In this document: in pieces, positions 1 through 7,752 of the stretch
Layout: the number at the start of each line of letters is the position of its first letter
Position numbering within the stretch: position 1 is the first letter of the stretch
The notes under the pieces: generated by a model
What the model saw: the letters and a program-made list of their open reading frames with translations, nothing else
Databases searched by the model: none
Told to the model about the DNA's origin: nothing
Translations under genes and position numbers: made by a program
Assembly (NCBI RefSeq): GCF_000620305.1
Contig: NZ_KK211102.1
Coordinates: 332,504 to 396,503 of the forward strand
Length of the DNA stretch: 64,000 nt
Source: Desulfitibacter alkalitolerans DSM 16504
GTDB lineage: Bacteria; Bacillota; DSM-16504; Desulfitibacterales; Desulfitibacteraceae
Direction of reading: 5' to 3'

Positions 1-460
1 CGGGATGATTATGGGCTAAAATCATTGTATTGCAATCACAGGCAAGGGCATATTTTAATATTTCTCTTGGATACACCGCTGTTTGTCCGATACTCCCTTC
101 CGACATGGTCTTTGTTTCGATGATGTTGTTGCCGCTGTCTAAAAATGCAACCATAAACCTTTCTTTATCCTTCATTCCTCCCAAAAGGGCTAAAAAATAT
201 TGGCCTGCTATGGTTGATGAATTGAGCATGACCTTCTCATTGCTTTCATAGATTTTCAGAATGTTGTAAGAGGCAATAAACTCATTGAGCAGCCCTATCT
301 TTTCAAGCTGTCTATCATTTGGTTCCATAATGTGGGGATGCTCCAGGATGTTAAAAGGGTTATTTTCTTTTACATACTGCTGAACTTTTTTGTAGGGCAG
401 TCCTGTTAAAGTTGTCAGCCCTTTTAAAAAATTCTCGGTATGCAATATATCCTGCTTCAT
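1..460 (-). CDS. RadC/JAB-domain protein, partial (cut by window start)
   Basis: The reading frame is open from an ATG at 460 to the window edge, giving about 153 residues of the N-terminal part. The last visible residues are LAHNHP, the start of the JAMM metal-binding motif (HNHPSG) of the RadC/UPF0758 family. The preceding stretch (SGNNIIETKTMSEGSIGQ, then VYPREILKYAL) is also typical of RadC. Despite the historical DNA-repair name, RadC-like proteins are common passengers of ICEs and phages and their role is not settled. The gene starts one base after the stop of the small gene at 462-698 and is the last visible ICE gene in the leftward order. Confident for the family; the C-terminus is unseen. 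Confidence 0.85.
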   Translation of the reverse strand, partial: MKQDILHTENFLKGLTTLTGLPYKKVQQYVKENNPFNILEHPHIMEPNDRQLEKIGLLNEFIASYNILKIYESNEKVMLNSSTIAGQYFLALLGGMKDKERFMVAFLDSGNNIIETKTMSEGSIGQTAVYPREILKYALACDCNTMILAHNHP

Positions 461-461
461 G

Positions 462-698
462 TTATGCCCGCCCCCTTTTTACATCAACTATTTCAATAAT
501 GGCTTTTATGCTTTTCAACTTCTCGGAAATCTCAGTAGGCAAGTCCACCGATTCAAGATGAAGAAAAAAGTTTTTAATCCCTATATTTTGAAAGCTCTTA
601 TGGATTTTTTCTTTTGCATCCGTGTCCAGGTCAATCAACTCAGCTAATAAACCCACGCATTTTATATATTCCATTTCCTTTAATTCTTCCAAGTTCAT
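462..698 (-). CDS. Small hypothetical protein (78 aa)
   Basis: A charged, probably helical small protein beginning MNLEELKEMEYIKCVGLL. I chose the ATG at 698 because AGGTGG lies 8 bases before it. An in-frame ATG at 731 has no ribosome binding site. The stop is one base from the RadC-like start, so the two are probably translated from one message. No family is recognised. It lies between the CD1108-like membrane protein and RadC, a place where ICEs carry small variable genes. Confidence 0.55.
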   Translation of the reverse strand: MNLEELKEMEYIKCVGLLAELIDLDTDAKEKIHKSFQNIGIKNFFLHLESVDLPTEISEKLKSIKAIIEIVDVKRGRA

Positions 699-803
699 CT
701 GTTTTTCCACCTTTCCACTTAATTTGGTCATTAAACTATTTTGTTTGTTTTCCCATGTTTTCCGTCAGGACCGCGATTTCCTGTGGGGATAGGCAACATC
801 CGT

Positions 804-2438
804 CTAACTGCCGATAAGCTGCATGAATAGATGTCGGTATTCGTCCTTCATCAACTCATTTAGCATTTTTACCTGATCCGGATTGAAGCTGTACTCGGTA
901 ATCATGTCCGTATAGGATCTGGAGGTTATATTGATATGCAGGGTGGTTTCGGTGGTGGTGATGGTTTCGGTGGTTTCATTGCCATCCTCGTCAGTGGTAG
1001 TTACGGTTTCCTCATGTACAATAGTTTCTATCCAATAGTCGATTTTGTTCATATCCCAAAAGACGTCCCGCAGGATGCCCACCTTGGCATCGTCGAGGGT
1101 GGTAACCTCCATGCCGTTTTCCGGATCGACGGTTACTTTTACCGCATAGACCGCCAAGATTTCCCGCCACTGGCTTGCGGAGATGCTATTGCTACCGGAC
1201 AGCTCCAGGGTGTCATGTGGATTTTCATTTTCTATCTGTTCTATTTTTGCCGCAAATTCATTGTTAAGCTGATTGACCACCTCCGACATAACCGGAGTGT
1301 TCCCGCCGGGGCTTTCATTGGAATAGAATATTCCGAATGCTGAGCCTAATAAAAGCCCCGCAAGACATATCACAAGAATAATCGTCACTGCTATCCAGCC
1401 GCCAGCGGCAATCAAGGCGGTCAGGCCCTTGGCTGCCGCGATGATCGCCTTTATAGCAGACAGCATTGCCTTAACTGCTGTCTTTGCAGAAACAGCCGCC
1501 GCTTTTGCCGCTAATCGTGCAGTCTGGGCCGCTCTTTGAGCAGCCTGTGCGGTTTTGGCGGCGGTTTTTGCTGCTGCCTGTGAGGTTTTAACAGCAGCTT
1601 TAGCAGTATGCTCGGCGGTTTTAACCGATCTTTGCGTTGATTTAATCGTACCTTTAGCGGCTTCTTTTAGGGTTTTGCCGCCAGTTTCGACAGATTGCTT
1701 TATGGTGCGTCCTATTTTACCGGAGGTGTGGAGGGTTTGTGCCGCTGCTTTCCTGGCTGGTTGAAAAAGGGGACGTTGAGCAGGTATTCGCTCGGATATC
1801 TGTTGTGATTGTATTTGACCGATATTTTGATTTGCCATCCGGATTTCAATGGTTTGAGAAAATCGCTGTTTCGCTCTGCTTAGAACGAACCTGCGTTTTG
1901 CTAATTCGCTTGGTCTGGACAGGGTAACTTTCCGTTTTATGGTTTCCTTTGCCTTGGATGGGATAGCATTGTGTTTTGCCGCCTGCTTTGCTCCGGGTTG
2001 GGAAACGTTCTGATTTACTGCTTCCTTTGCTTTGACCGAAGTTGTGTTCAGTTCCGTTGCCGGTTTTGTTTTAGTCTGGACAACATCCCTGTGTGCTGAT
2101 TCCTTCACTTCACTTGTGGGGGTCTGCCGCACATTCTCACCGTTTGAATCGTGGTAACGAGGAGCATCTGCATCCGGAGCGCGACGGTCCTTTATTTTTT
2201 CAACTGCCTTTTTGCCGTAGTTTCCTGCGGTATGTCCGGTTTCCTGGATAACAACTTTTGCACCCTCATGGATGTTATTCCCGGCATCATCCACATAGTT
2301 GCCGTTATCGTTATGTCCGAGATGTTCTGCTTGGTCTTTGGTGCGGATATAGGCATTTTTCATCCTGCGGGACACGTCTGTCGTCTTATCCAGTGCCTTA
2401 ATATCCTTTAGGGTTTGTTTGGTTTTGATCTCTTTCAC
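804..2438 (-). CDS. CD1108-like ICE membrane protein of the conjugation apparatus
   Basis: A 544-residue protein starting at GTG 2438 with GGAGG 8 bases upstream. The first 100 residues are hydrophilic (motif DVSRRMKNAYIRTKDQAE, typical of CD1108-like mobile-element proteins). Residues of roughly 100-310 are a low-complexity Ala/Lys/Thr-rich helical stretch (repeated KTA, AAKTA). One strong membrane segment follows at about 345-370 (WIAVTIILVICLAGLLLG), and the remaining 170 residues are predicted outside. Relatives commonly continue into a cell-wall hydrolase domain. Here the protein ends at LIGS with no recognisable NlpC/P60 or M23 peptidase. It follows DUF6075 and VirB4 in the transfer operon, so I infer a structural role in the mating channel across the wall. 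Confidence 0.65.
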   Translation of the reverse strand: MKEIKTKQTLKDIKALDKTTDVSRRMKNAYIRTKDQAEHLGHNDNGNYVDDAGNNIHEGAKVVIQETGHTAGNYGKKAVEKIKDRRAPDADAPRYHDSNGENVRQTPTSEVKESAHRDVVQTKTKPATELNTTSVKAKEAVNQNVSQPGAKQAAKHNAIPSKAKETIKRKVTLSRPSELAKRRFVLSRAKQRFSQTIEIRMANQNIGQIQSQQISERIPAQRPLFQPARKAAAQTLHTSGKIGRTIKQSVETGGKTLKEAAKGTIKSTQRSVKTAEHTAKAAVKTSQAAAKTAAKTAQAAQRAAQTARLAAKAAAVSAKTAVKAMLSAIKAIIAAAKGLTALIAAGGWIAVTIILVICLAGLLLGSAFGIFYSNESPGGNTPVMSEVVNQLNNEFAAKIEQIENENPHDTLELSGSNSISASQWREILAVYAVKVTVDPENGMEVTTLDDAKVGILRDVFWDMNKIDYWIETIVHEETVTTTDEDGNETTETITTTETTLHINITSRSYTDMITEYSFNPDQVKMLNELMKDEYRHLFMQLIGS

Positions 2439-2470
2439 CGCGCGCGCCTCCTTTCAAAATTTTGCTGATT

Positions 2471-2875
2471 TTACCGTTCCATTGCGGATTGACGGATGGT
2501 GCACTCCATGCTTCGGCAATATTCGGGATAGCGCAGACGGATAGCCTCAAAAAAGTACGGTGCAAAGCCGCAGTCAAACAACTCATAGGGTGTGGAACGG
2601 TTTTCTTTTCCTTCCTCCGTAAAGCCGTTCCAGAGGTTAAAGGCCAAGCGGCACAGGCGGCGCGTACTGCCCGTCTGCCACGGGTCCGAAAGACCATCCG
2701 GGTTAATCCCGCCGTTTTTGAAGTCAAAGAGTGATCGAATATTGTGTCTTGTCTCAGCACAAATTCCCATCGCATAGAAAAATGCCCGATGATAGGCGTC
2801 GTCATTGCGGGTTTTAATAAGCATTTCGCAATAAAAAGCCTTATGCTCCTTACTTGCAAACCGTATGGTTTCCAT
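2471..2875 (-). CDS. DUF6075 family protein
   Basis: A 134-residue protein starting METIRFASKEHKAF, with AAGGAGG directly upstream of the ATG at 2875. Earlier in-frame codons overlap that ribosome binding site and are unlikely starts. The sequence resembles DUF6075, a family of unknown function that I know mainly from clostridial ICEs, where it sits between VirB4 and the CD1108-like protein as here. No catalytic motif is evident. A paired Cys/Trp/aromatic composition suggests a compact soluble protein. Confidence 0.65.
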   Translation of the reverse strand: METIRFASKEHKAFYCEMLIKTRNDDAYHRAFFYAMGICAETRHNIRSLFDFKNGGINPDGLSDPWQTGSTRRLCRLAFNLWNGFTEEGKENRSTPYELFDCGFAPYFFEAIRLRYPEYCRSMECTIRQSAMER

Positions 2876-2903
2876 TGTGTTTTCCTCCTTCATAAGATAG
2901 ATG

Positions 2904-2933
2904 AACGGCTGACCGAAGGTACGGCCAGCCGTT
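2904..2933 (-). other. Intergenic hairpin between virB4 and DUF6075
   Basis: Inverted repeat AACGGCTGACC / GGCCAGCCGTT (2904-2914 and 2923-2933, one mismatch) with an 8-base loop. No T-run follows on the minus strand, so it is more likely an RNA processing or stability element after virB4 than an intrinsic terminator. Confidence 0.45.
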
Positions 2934-2951
2934 TGCATGTATAAGGTTCTG

Positions 2952-5288
2952 TCAGATTTGGGCCTGTTCGCCCGGCTTGGTGGTCATCAGGTTATAGAGC
3001 TTGGTATTGCGCGGGAATTGATCGGTAAAGGGCACAAGGGAACTGCCCACCTTAATCAGACCGTTCCCCGCATCCACGTTGGTGATGTAGGAAAGCTGAA
3101 GGTCGGAAATGTTCAGGAGCTTGGCAAGCTCCATTCTGTCCGTGGAAGCCTGGTTGAGCATGACAATAAACTCGCTGTTTGCCAACATGGTGCGGGCCGT
3201 ATGGCTCTGCAGAAGATCGTCCACGTTTTGAGTGATTCCCGTACAAAAAGCGCCGTACTTTCGGACACGCTTCCAGAGCGTGAACAGGAAGTTGGCGCTG
3301 TACTCATGCTGGAACAGCAGATAGATTTCATCAATGATAATGAAGGTGTTTTTGCCTTTCGCACGGTTCTGTGTAATACGGTTCAAGATGCTGTCCAGAA
3401 CCACCAGCATCCCGATGGGAAGGAGCTGCTTGCCCAGGTCAAGGATGTCATAGCAAATCAGGCGGTTGTTGACATCCACGTTGGTAGGCTTGGCAAAGGT
3501 GTTCAGGCTGCCGCTGGTAAACAGCTCGATAGCAAGGGCGATTTCCTGTGCTTCCGGTTCCGACTGTTTCAGCAGCTCCGCATGAAAGTCCTGCAAGGTT
3601 GGCAGCTTATCACGGTAATTGCTTTGCAGATACGTCCGGTAGACGCTGGCAGTGCAGCGGTCAATTAAAGATTTCTGCTTTGCACCCAGGTTGTGTCCTC
3701 CGATTAACTGCTCGCACAAGGAAAGGACAAATTCGGATTTGAGGATGACTGGGTTTGCGCCGTCGCCGTAGTCTTTGCTCATATCCATTGCGTTAATGTG
3801 ATTCGGAGAGGTTGCCGAGATATGGATAATTTCGCCGCCCATCGCCTTGACAAGCGATGAGTATTCGCGCTCCGGGTCAATCAGGATGATGTCGTCATCG
3901 CTGGAAAGAATTTGATTGACGATTTCCCTCTTGGCGGTAAAGCTCTTACCGGAGCCGGAAACACCTAAAATAAAGGAGTTTCCGTTGAGCAGGTGCTTAC
4001 GGTTGGCAATGATCATGTTTTTACTGATAACGTTTTGACCATAGTAGATACCACCACTGTGGGAAATCTCCTGCGCCCGGAACGGGATAAATACTGCCGT
4101 GCTTTCTGTAGTCAGTGTACGGATGGCGTCAATTTTCCGCAGGCCAAAGGGCAACACTGTGTTCAGTCCGTCCATTTGTTGGAATGTCAGGGTAGAAAAT
4201 TGGCAAAGATGCTTTCGAGCGTTGGTAAGCAGGGTTTCTGTATCGCTGTCAAGCTGCTCTTTGCTGTCTGCTATATGCACCATCGTCAAAACGGCAAACA
4301 TCATCCTTTGGTCGCGGGTGGTCAGGTCGTCGAGAAATTCCTTGCTTTCCTTGCGCTGCTGCTCCATGTCGTAAGGCACAACAGCAGAAAAGTTGTTGCT
4401 TTGATTCTGCCGCCTCTGCCAATTTGTAATGTTGGTTTCCACACCGAGTAGCCGGTTTTCCACTTCCCGCACGGCTTCATCGGTTGGAATAGGGATAATG
4501 TCAAGCGATAACATCATATTGCGGTTCAGGTCGCAAAGCTCGGATACCATGCTGTCCTTAATGTAGCTGGCATACTCCCGTAGGAAAATGACGCGTCCGA
4601 ATATGTTTCCCATGCGGAAGTGGTCTTTTTCAAATTCAAAGGTATCGGGACAAATGTAGTCCTTGAAATCGTGCCCCTTTCTCATGGTGTCGGACAGGTC
4701 AAAATGAAAGTCCGTTTCTTCTCCGGCTCGGAAAAAATCGTGCAGGATTCGCAGGCGGTCGGTCGCGTCCAGTTCCACACACTTTGATCCCAGGTGGGAA
4801 AAATGGGTAATCAAGTCGGTGCTAATACGGGAAAAGTAGTTCCTTGCTTCCTCAATATTTTTCTTCATTACTGATACGGTGACATACTTATCCTGCACAA
4901 TGCTGTTTGCGCCTGTGGCTTTATCCAAAAGCATCCGGTTATATTCTCTGCGGTACTCGTCCAGCCTGTCATCTTTTAACGGGATCAGAATGGAGCTTTC
5001 AAAGTCGGCTTTATTCAGTCTGCGGTTGTTGATGGTGATTTTGGTGGTTGCTCCGCTGTCAAAGGAATTTAAAAGCTCCGAATAGGACAAAAACATTGCT
5101 TCCTTGTCTTCTTTGGATGCTACCGCATAGTTTATATCCTCAAAGCGATAGGATTTGGAAAATTTGTTGCCCACGCGAAAAATCCCATCCGGCCAGATAG
5201 CGCTGATGGGAATTGCCTGTTGGACACCTTTGGGCACAATAAACCGTTCCTTGTCCTGCTTCATGATTTTTTGCAGGGTCTTAATCAT
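2952..5288 (-). CDS. virB4: VirB4-like conjugation ATPase
   Basis: A 778-residue hexameric ATPase of the type IV secretion system that energises assembly of the mating channel at the membrane. Walker A is GVSGSGKSFTAK near residue 445, and a Walker B stretch (FIIIDEIYLLF) follows near 640. The N-terminal 400 residues match the CagE/TrbE/VirB domain. The C-terminal region (FCTGITQNVDDLL, MLANSEFIVMLNQA) is typical of VirB4 proteins of Tn916/Tn1549-type ICEs. The start overlaps the prgI end by 8 bases, indicating translational coupling. Length is normal for the family. Confidence 0.95.
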   Translation of the reverse strand: MIKTLQKIMKQDKERFIVPKGVQQAIPISAIWPDGIFRVGNKFSKSYRFEDINYAVASKEDKEAMFLSYSELLNSFDSGATTKITINNRRLNKADFESSILIPLKDDRLDEYRREYNRMLLDKATGANSIVQDKYVTVSVMKKNIEEARNYFSRISTDLITHFSHLGSKCVELDATDRLRILHDFFRAGEETDFHFDLSDTMRKGHDFKDYICPDTFEFEKDHFRMGNIFGRVIFLREYASYIKDSMVSELCDLNRNMMLSLDIIPIPTDEAVREVENRLLGVETNITNWQRRQNQSNNFSAVVPYDMEQQRKESKEFLDDLTTRDQRMMFAVLTMVHIADSKEQLDSDTETLLTNARKHLCQFSTLTFQQMDGLNTVLPFGLRKIDAIRTLTTESTAVFIPFRAQEISHSGGIYYGQNVISKNMIIANRKHLLNGNSFILGVSGSGKSFTAKREIVNQILSSDDDIILIDPEREYSSLVKAMGGEIIHISATSPNHINAMDMSKDYGDGANPVILKSEFVLSLCEQLIGGHNLGAKQKSLIDRCTASVYRTYLQSNYRDKLPTLQDFHAELLKQSEPEAQEIALAIELFTSGSLNTFAKPTNVDVNNRLICYDILDLGKQLLPIGMLVVLDSILNRITQNRAKGKNTFIIIDEIYLLFQHEYSANFLFTLWKRVRKYGAFCTGITQNVDDLLQSHTARTMLANSEFIVMLNQASTDRMELAKLLNISDLQLSYITNVDAGNGLIKVGSSLVPFTDQFPRNTKLYNLMTTKPGEQAQI

Positions 5289-5646
5289 GGCGTTTTAATT
5301 CCTCCTTTTCATGATTTGCAATAACGTTTTTGAGCGCTTCAAAGTAAATGTTGGTCGGATAAAAGGTCAGTTTTTTAGGCATGAGAAATTCCGATTTGAT
5401 ATACGCCCATAGAAACTGCTCTGCCGTCATACCGTGGTACTTGATAAAGCCGAGCGCCGCGAAGGGGGCAGCTCCCAAAATGCACATCCAGCTTACGGTT
5501 TCCGTGCCGAAGTAACTCCGCAGACCTAAGTAGATGCCCACGGCTATCCCAACGGCAAGAACAGAAAAAATGAACTGCCGTAGAGACAGTCCAAAAAACA
5601 TGCTTTCGGTATAATCCCGGATTTCCCGGTTAATCTTGACTTCCAA
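5281..5646 (-). CDS. prgI: PrgI family conjugation membrane protein
   Basis: A 121-residue protein with two adjacent membrane segments (about residues 25-45 and 50-70) and a conserved N-terminus (EVKINREIRDYTESMFFGLS). PrgI proteins are small VirB3-like partners always found just upstream of VirB4, as here, where the genes overlap by 8 bases. A terminator lies immediately upstream, so prgI and the genes after it need either readthrough or a promoter that I cannot identify in 5647-5711. Confidence 0.9.
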   Translation of the reverse strand: MEVKINREIRDYTESMFFGLSLRQFIFSVLAVGIAVGIYLGLRSYFGTETVSWMCILGAAPFAALGFIKYHGMTAEQFLWAYIKSEFLMPKKLTFYPTNIYFEALKNVIANHEKEELKRHD

Positions 5647-5665
5647 AACTCAATCACCTCCAAAT

Positions 5666-5699
5666 AAAAATAGCGCCTCATATCTAACTAAGCGCTATT
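5666..5699 (-). terminator. Rho-independent terminator of the Spo0E-like gene
   Basis: AATAGCGC (5669-5676) pairs with GCGCTATT (5692-5699). On the minus strand the stem is followed by a T-rich tract (TTTTTATTTG). It lies between the Spo0E-like gene stop and the ribosome binding site of prgI, so it closes the leftward cassette transcript. Confidence 0.75.
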
Positions 5700-5711
5700 G
5701 GATTGCTTGAT

Positions 5712-5909
5712 TTATCGTTCCCGCTGTTTATTTCGGTGTCGTTCCTTCTCCATCTGTATTTTTACTATCAATTCATCAACCTTGCGGTTCTGAGCCATAA
5801 ATGCTTCATCCTGTGTGAGAGGGATACCGCTTTCCAAGGCTTTATCCGCAAGCCTGTTAAGTTTTTCTTTCTCTTTTTCCAGTTCGTTATTGTAATTTTC
5901 ATGTTTCAA
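5712..5909 (-). CDS. Spo0E-like aspartyl-phosphate phosphatase
   Basis: A 65-residue, two-helix, highly charged protein. I chose the TTG at 5909 (AAAGGGGG 6 bases upstream). The segment EKEKEKLNRLADKALESG followed by KVDELIVKIQMEK matches the Spo0E family, small phosphatases that remove phosphate from Spo0A~P and so delay sporulation. The usual SQxLD core is degenerate here (NRKVDELI): the Asp is present, the Ser is not obvious. It is transcribed from an operator-flanked promoter (5971-5999) and ends at its own terminator. Carriage on an ICE suggests control of host sporulation by the element. Family assignment is likely but not certain at this length. Confidence 0.65.
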   Translation of the reverse strand: MKHENYNNELEKEKEKLNRLADKALESGIPLTQDEAFMAQNRKVDELIVKIQMEKERHRNKQRER

Positions 5910-5956
5910 ACTAAAACCCCCTTTTGCTTTATTCACGTAGAAGAATCCTAATCTTA

Positions 5957-5970
5957 ACGATATACCGTTA
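5957..5970. promoter_or_regulatory. Operator site O1
   Basis: AACGATATACCGTT, a 14-bp imperfect palindrome, lies just downstream of the leftward -10 box, over the expected transcription start. It is one of three matching sites between the divergent genes. Confidence 0.7.
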
Positions 5971-5999
5971 GTATAAGTCACCTCTATGTCTATTTCAAC
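5971..5999 (-). promoter_or_regulatory. Leftward promoter of the Spo0E-like gene
   Basis: On the minus strand: -35 TTGAAA (5994-5999), a 17-base spacer, then -10 TATACT (5971-5976). This is close to the sigma-A consensus. Operator O2 overlaps the -35 box and O1 abuts the -10 box, so a bound repressor would block RNA polymerase. Confidence 0.75.
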
Positions 6000-6011
6000 G
6001 GTATTCCGTTA
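5998..6011. promoter_or_regulatory. Operator site O2
   Basis: AACGGTATTCCGTT, the most symmetrical of the three 14-bp sites. It overlaps the leftward -35 and the proposed rightward -35 (TTAAAC at 6010-6015), so one dimer could affect both promoters. Confidence 0.75.
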
Positions 6012-6039
6012 AACATATAGAGTATAAATTGATATTCTT
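6010..6039 (+). promoter_or_regulatory. Rightward promoter of the XRE repressor gene
   Basis: Proposed -35 TTAAAC (6010-6015), an 18-base spacer and -10 TATTCT (6034-6039). The start point would fall inside operator O3, which fits autoregulation. Weaker match to consensus than the leftward promoter. Confidence 0.5.
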
Positions 6040-6045
6040 TGATTA

Positions 6046-6059
6046 ACGGAATAACGTTT
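6046..6059. promoter_or_regulatory. Operator site O3
   Basis: AACGGAATAACGTT, a third copy of the AACG(N6)CGTT pattern. It lies just upstream of the ribosome binding site of the repressor gene, over the proposed transcription start. Confidence 0.7.
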
Positions 6060-6071
6060 AGAGGTGATACA

Positions 6072-6314
6072 ATGAATATTTCTCAAGCAGTAACCAAACG
6101 CATTGAAGGATTGTGCAGGGAACGGAATCTGACAATCAACGCTCTCAGTAACATTTCAGGCGTCACACAATCGACTGTAAATGATATAGTAAGCGGCACA
6201 ACCTATAATGCGGGGATTGCCACTATTAAAAAGCTGTGCGACGGACTGGGAATCAGTGTTCGAGATTTTTTTGATTGCGACTTGTTCTCCAATCTGGAGC
6301 AGGAGATAAAATAG
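6072..6314 (+). CDS. XRE-family helix-turn-helix repressor
   Basis: An 80-residue single-domain Cro/C1-type DNA-binding protein. The start at 6072 follows AGAGGTGAT. The HTH reads INALSNISGVTQSTVNDIVSG, then IKKLCDGLGISVRDFFD, a typical C-terminal part of the XRE fold. It is divergent from the Spo0E-like gene, and three palindromic sites lie in the shared promoter region, so it is the natural candidate to bind them as a dimer and repress both directions. The following membrane-protein gene is on the same strand and probably co-transcribed. Confidence 0.9.
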   Translation: MNISQAVTKRIEGLCRERNLTINALSNISGVTQSTVNDIVSGTTYNAGIATIKKLCDGLGISVRDFFDCDLFSNLEQEIK

Positions 6315-6397
6315 TCTGTAATTGGGACAGTCTTCCATTTCTCTTTTACATATGTGATAATGGAAATATACAGACTGCATGGAAAGGAGTGTCCATT

Positions 6398-6808
6398 ATG
6401 CCAATTGCAGCAATTATTTCACTTTGCATTACGGCGGGATTGCTCATTCTCTCTTTTATATTTAAAGTAGCCGGAAAAATCCGGCTGACGATTCCCATTC
6501 TTTGCTTCCTACTGTTCAGCACCGTGCTGAACAAGTGGGCAGGAGAACATGAGACTTTAGCATTCATCATTCTTTTCTCGCTGCTTGGCTTGACCATGTT
6601 AAGCTGGATTGTGTCGCTTATAAAGGCGATACGACGCAAACGTGATGAGAAATACCTTGAAGATGATGCCGCATGGCAAATCCGACGGGCAAGAGAGATG
6701 GGCGTACCTCTTGACAAAATTCAGTTTAACGAGCATGGGAATTTGCTTGATCCAAGAACAGGGGAGCCTGTTGTTTATGGGGAGGGTGTTCAGTTCAAGG
6801 ATATATGA
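6398..6808 (+). CDS. Hypothetical membrane protein of the XRE cassette
   Basis: A 136-residue protein starting at ATG 6398 behind AAAGGAGTG. There are three hydrophobic segments (about residues 2-22, 28-43 and 50-72), then a charged cytoplasmic tail (KAIRRKRDEKYLEDDAAW...) ending in a short acidic/aromatic region. No family is recognised. It lies 83 bases after the XRE gene and converges on trbL, whose end is only 28 bases away. Neighbourhood suggests a host-envelope or signalling role for the cassette; this is inference. Confidence 0.65.
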   Translation: MPIAAIISLCITAGLLILSFIFKVAGKIRLTIPILCFLLFSTVLNKWAGEHETLAFIILFSLLGLTMLSWIVSLIKAIRRKRDEKYLEDDAAWQIRRAREMGVPLDKIQFNEHGNLLDPRTGEPVVYGEGVQFKDI

Positions 6809-6836
6809 GGATACGGACTGTAATACCCGATCTCCC

Positions 6837-7676
6837 TTATAATCCCATCATCTCCCGCACCACCCGGTCGGCCATTTTTACCGCACCCACCAGGACCAGC
6901 ATATTGAAAATAAGTTCCCCTACATAAGACCATACCATTGTGACGGCGCTGGCGCTGGTATCCACCACCGGCGGGGAGGAAGCAAAGACGGAAAAGATAA
7001 CGCAGGCAAGAACGATAATCGCCCCCTCCAGGCATACAGCAGCATAACCTTTTAGAAAGGCTTTGCCGATGCTTTGGCTCGGTTCTCCGGCAAAGGAGGC
7101 CAGAGGCACGGGGGCGATGGCCGTGTATAAATACAATTTGAAAAACCGCCCGTATACCGACATAATCATAATGAAGGACAATACTGTAATGAACAGTCCG
7201 CCGATGAGCGTTACCGCCCATAACGGGATACTCTCCCAAAAGCTGCAATTCTCAATGGCCTGCACGATGGTGTCTGGTAAAACAGATTCGGTTGTTGTGC
7301 CAAAGCCTGCGCTGCTCATGATGGTGGAGATAATCCCCTGCGCGATGTCGAACAGCGCCATCATCAGCTCCAGCCCGTAGGTTACAACGGCTTTTGCTAA
7401 TGCAAAGCGAATAAACAGCTTCAATGCGTGTTCTGGCTTTTTGACTTCTGCAAAACTGCCGCAGGTCTTGACCACGCCGATAACGAAAAACAGTACCAGC
7501 AGGGCAAGGCCGATGGCCTGCAGCGCACCGTGGATATTTACAATGACGTTCCAGATACCGCCACCCTTAAATTCCGTGGGGGATTGGGTTACAAGCTGCC
7601 AAATCTCTGCAAGTTTTTCGTTCCATGTTTGAAGGGCGTTATTTAAATTGTCGATTACCCAATTACCGCTTGACAT
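6837..7676 (-). CDS. TrbL/VirB6-like conjugation channel protein
   Basis: A 279-residue polytopic membrane protein with about six hydrophobic segments. It has the conserved central region SVYGRFFKLYLYTAIAPVPLASF and an N-terminus with NALQTWNEKLAEIWQLVTQSP. This is the TrbL/VirB6-like (CD0411-type) component of clostridial ICE mating channels, forming the inner-membrane part of the translocation pore. It follows Maff2 and VirD4 as usual. In related elements prgI follows directly; here the XRE/Spo0E cassette intervenes. Confidence 0.85.
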   Translation of the reverse strand: MSSGNWVIDNLNNALQTWNEKLAEIWQLVTQSPTEFKGGGIWNVIVNIHGALQAIGLALLVLFFVIGVVKTCGSFAEVKKPEHALKLFIRFALAKAVVTYGLELMMALFDIAQGIISTIMSSAGFGTTTESVLPDTIVQAIENCSFWESIPLWAVTLIGGLFITVLSFIMIMSVYGRFFKLYLYTAIAPVPLASFAGEPSQSIGKAFLKGYAAVCLEGAIIVLACVIFSVFASSPPVVDTSASAVTMVWSYVGELIFNMLVLVGAVKMADRVVREMMGL

Positions 7677-7703
7677 AGCAGAACCACCTCCTTGAAAAGA
7701 TTT

Positions 7704-7733
7704 GGGGAACAGGCTTTTACCGTCCTGTTCCCC
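7704..7733 (-). other. Hairpin between maff2 and trbL
   Basis: Perfect 10-bp inverted repeat GGGGAACAGG / CCTGTTCCCC (7704-7713, 7724-7733). The T-tract after it on the minus strand is weak. A stem after the pilin-like Maff2 gene may stabilise its RNA and set a higher level than trbL. Confidence 0.5.
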
Positions 7734-7752
7734 TTAAATTTGAGGCGCATCA

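Noticed and set aside
736-855. A 39-codon frame overlapping the end of the CD1108-like gene (…IHAAYRQLDGCCLSPQEIAVLT…)
   Set aside because: It reads like protein, but has no start codon or ribosome binding site and lies partly inside another gene. A frameshift cannot be excluded, but support is too weak.
2937-3668. A 243-codon open frame on the plus strand inside virB4
   Set aside because: It lies opposite a clear VirB4 gene and has no ribosome binding site or family features; it is a shadow frame from GC-biased codon usage.
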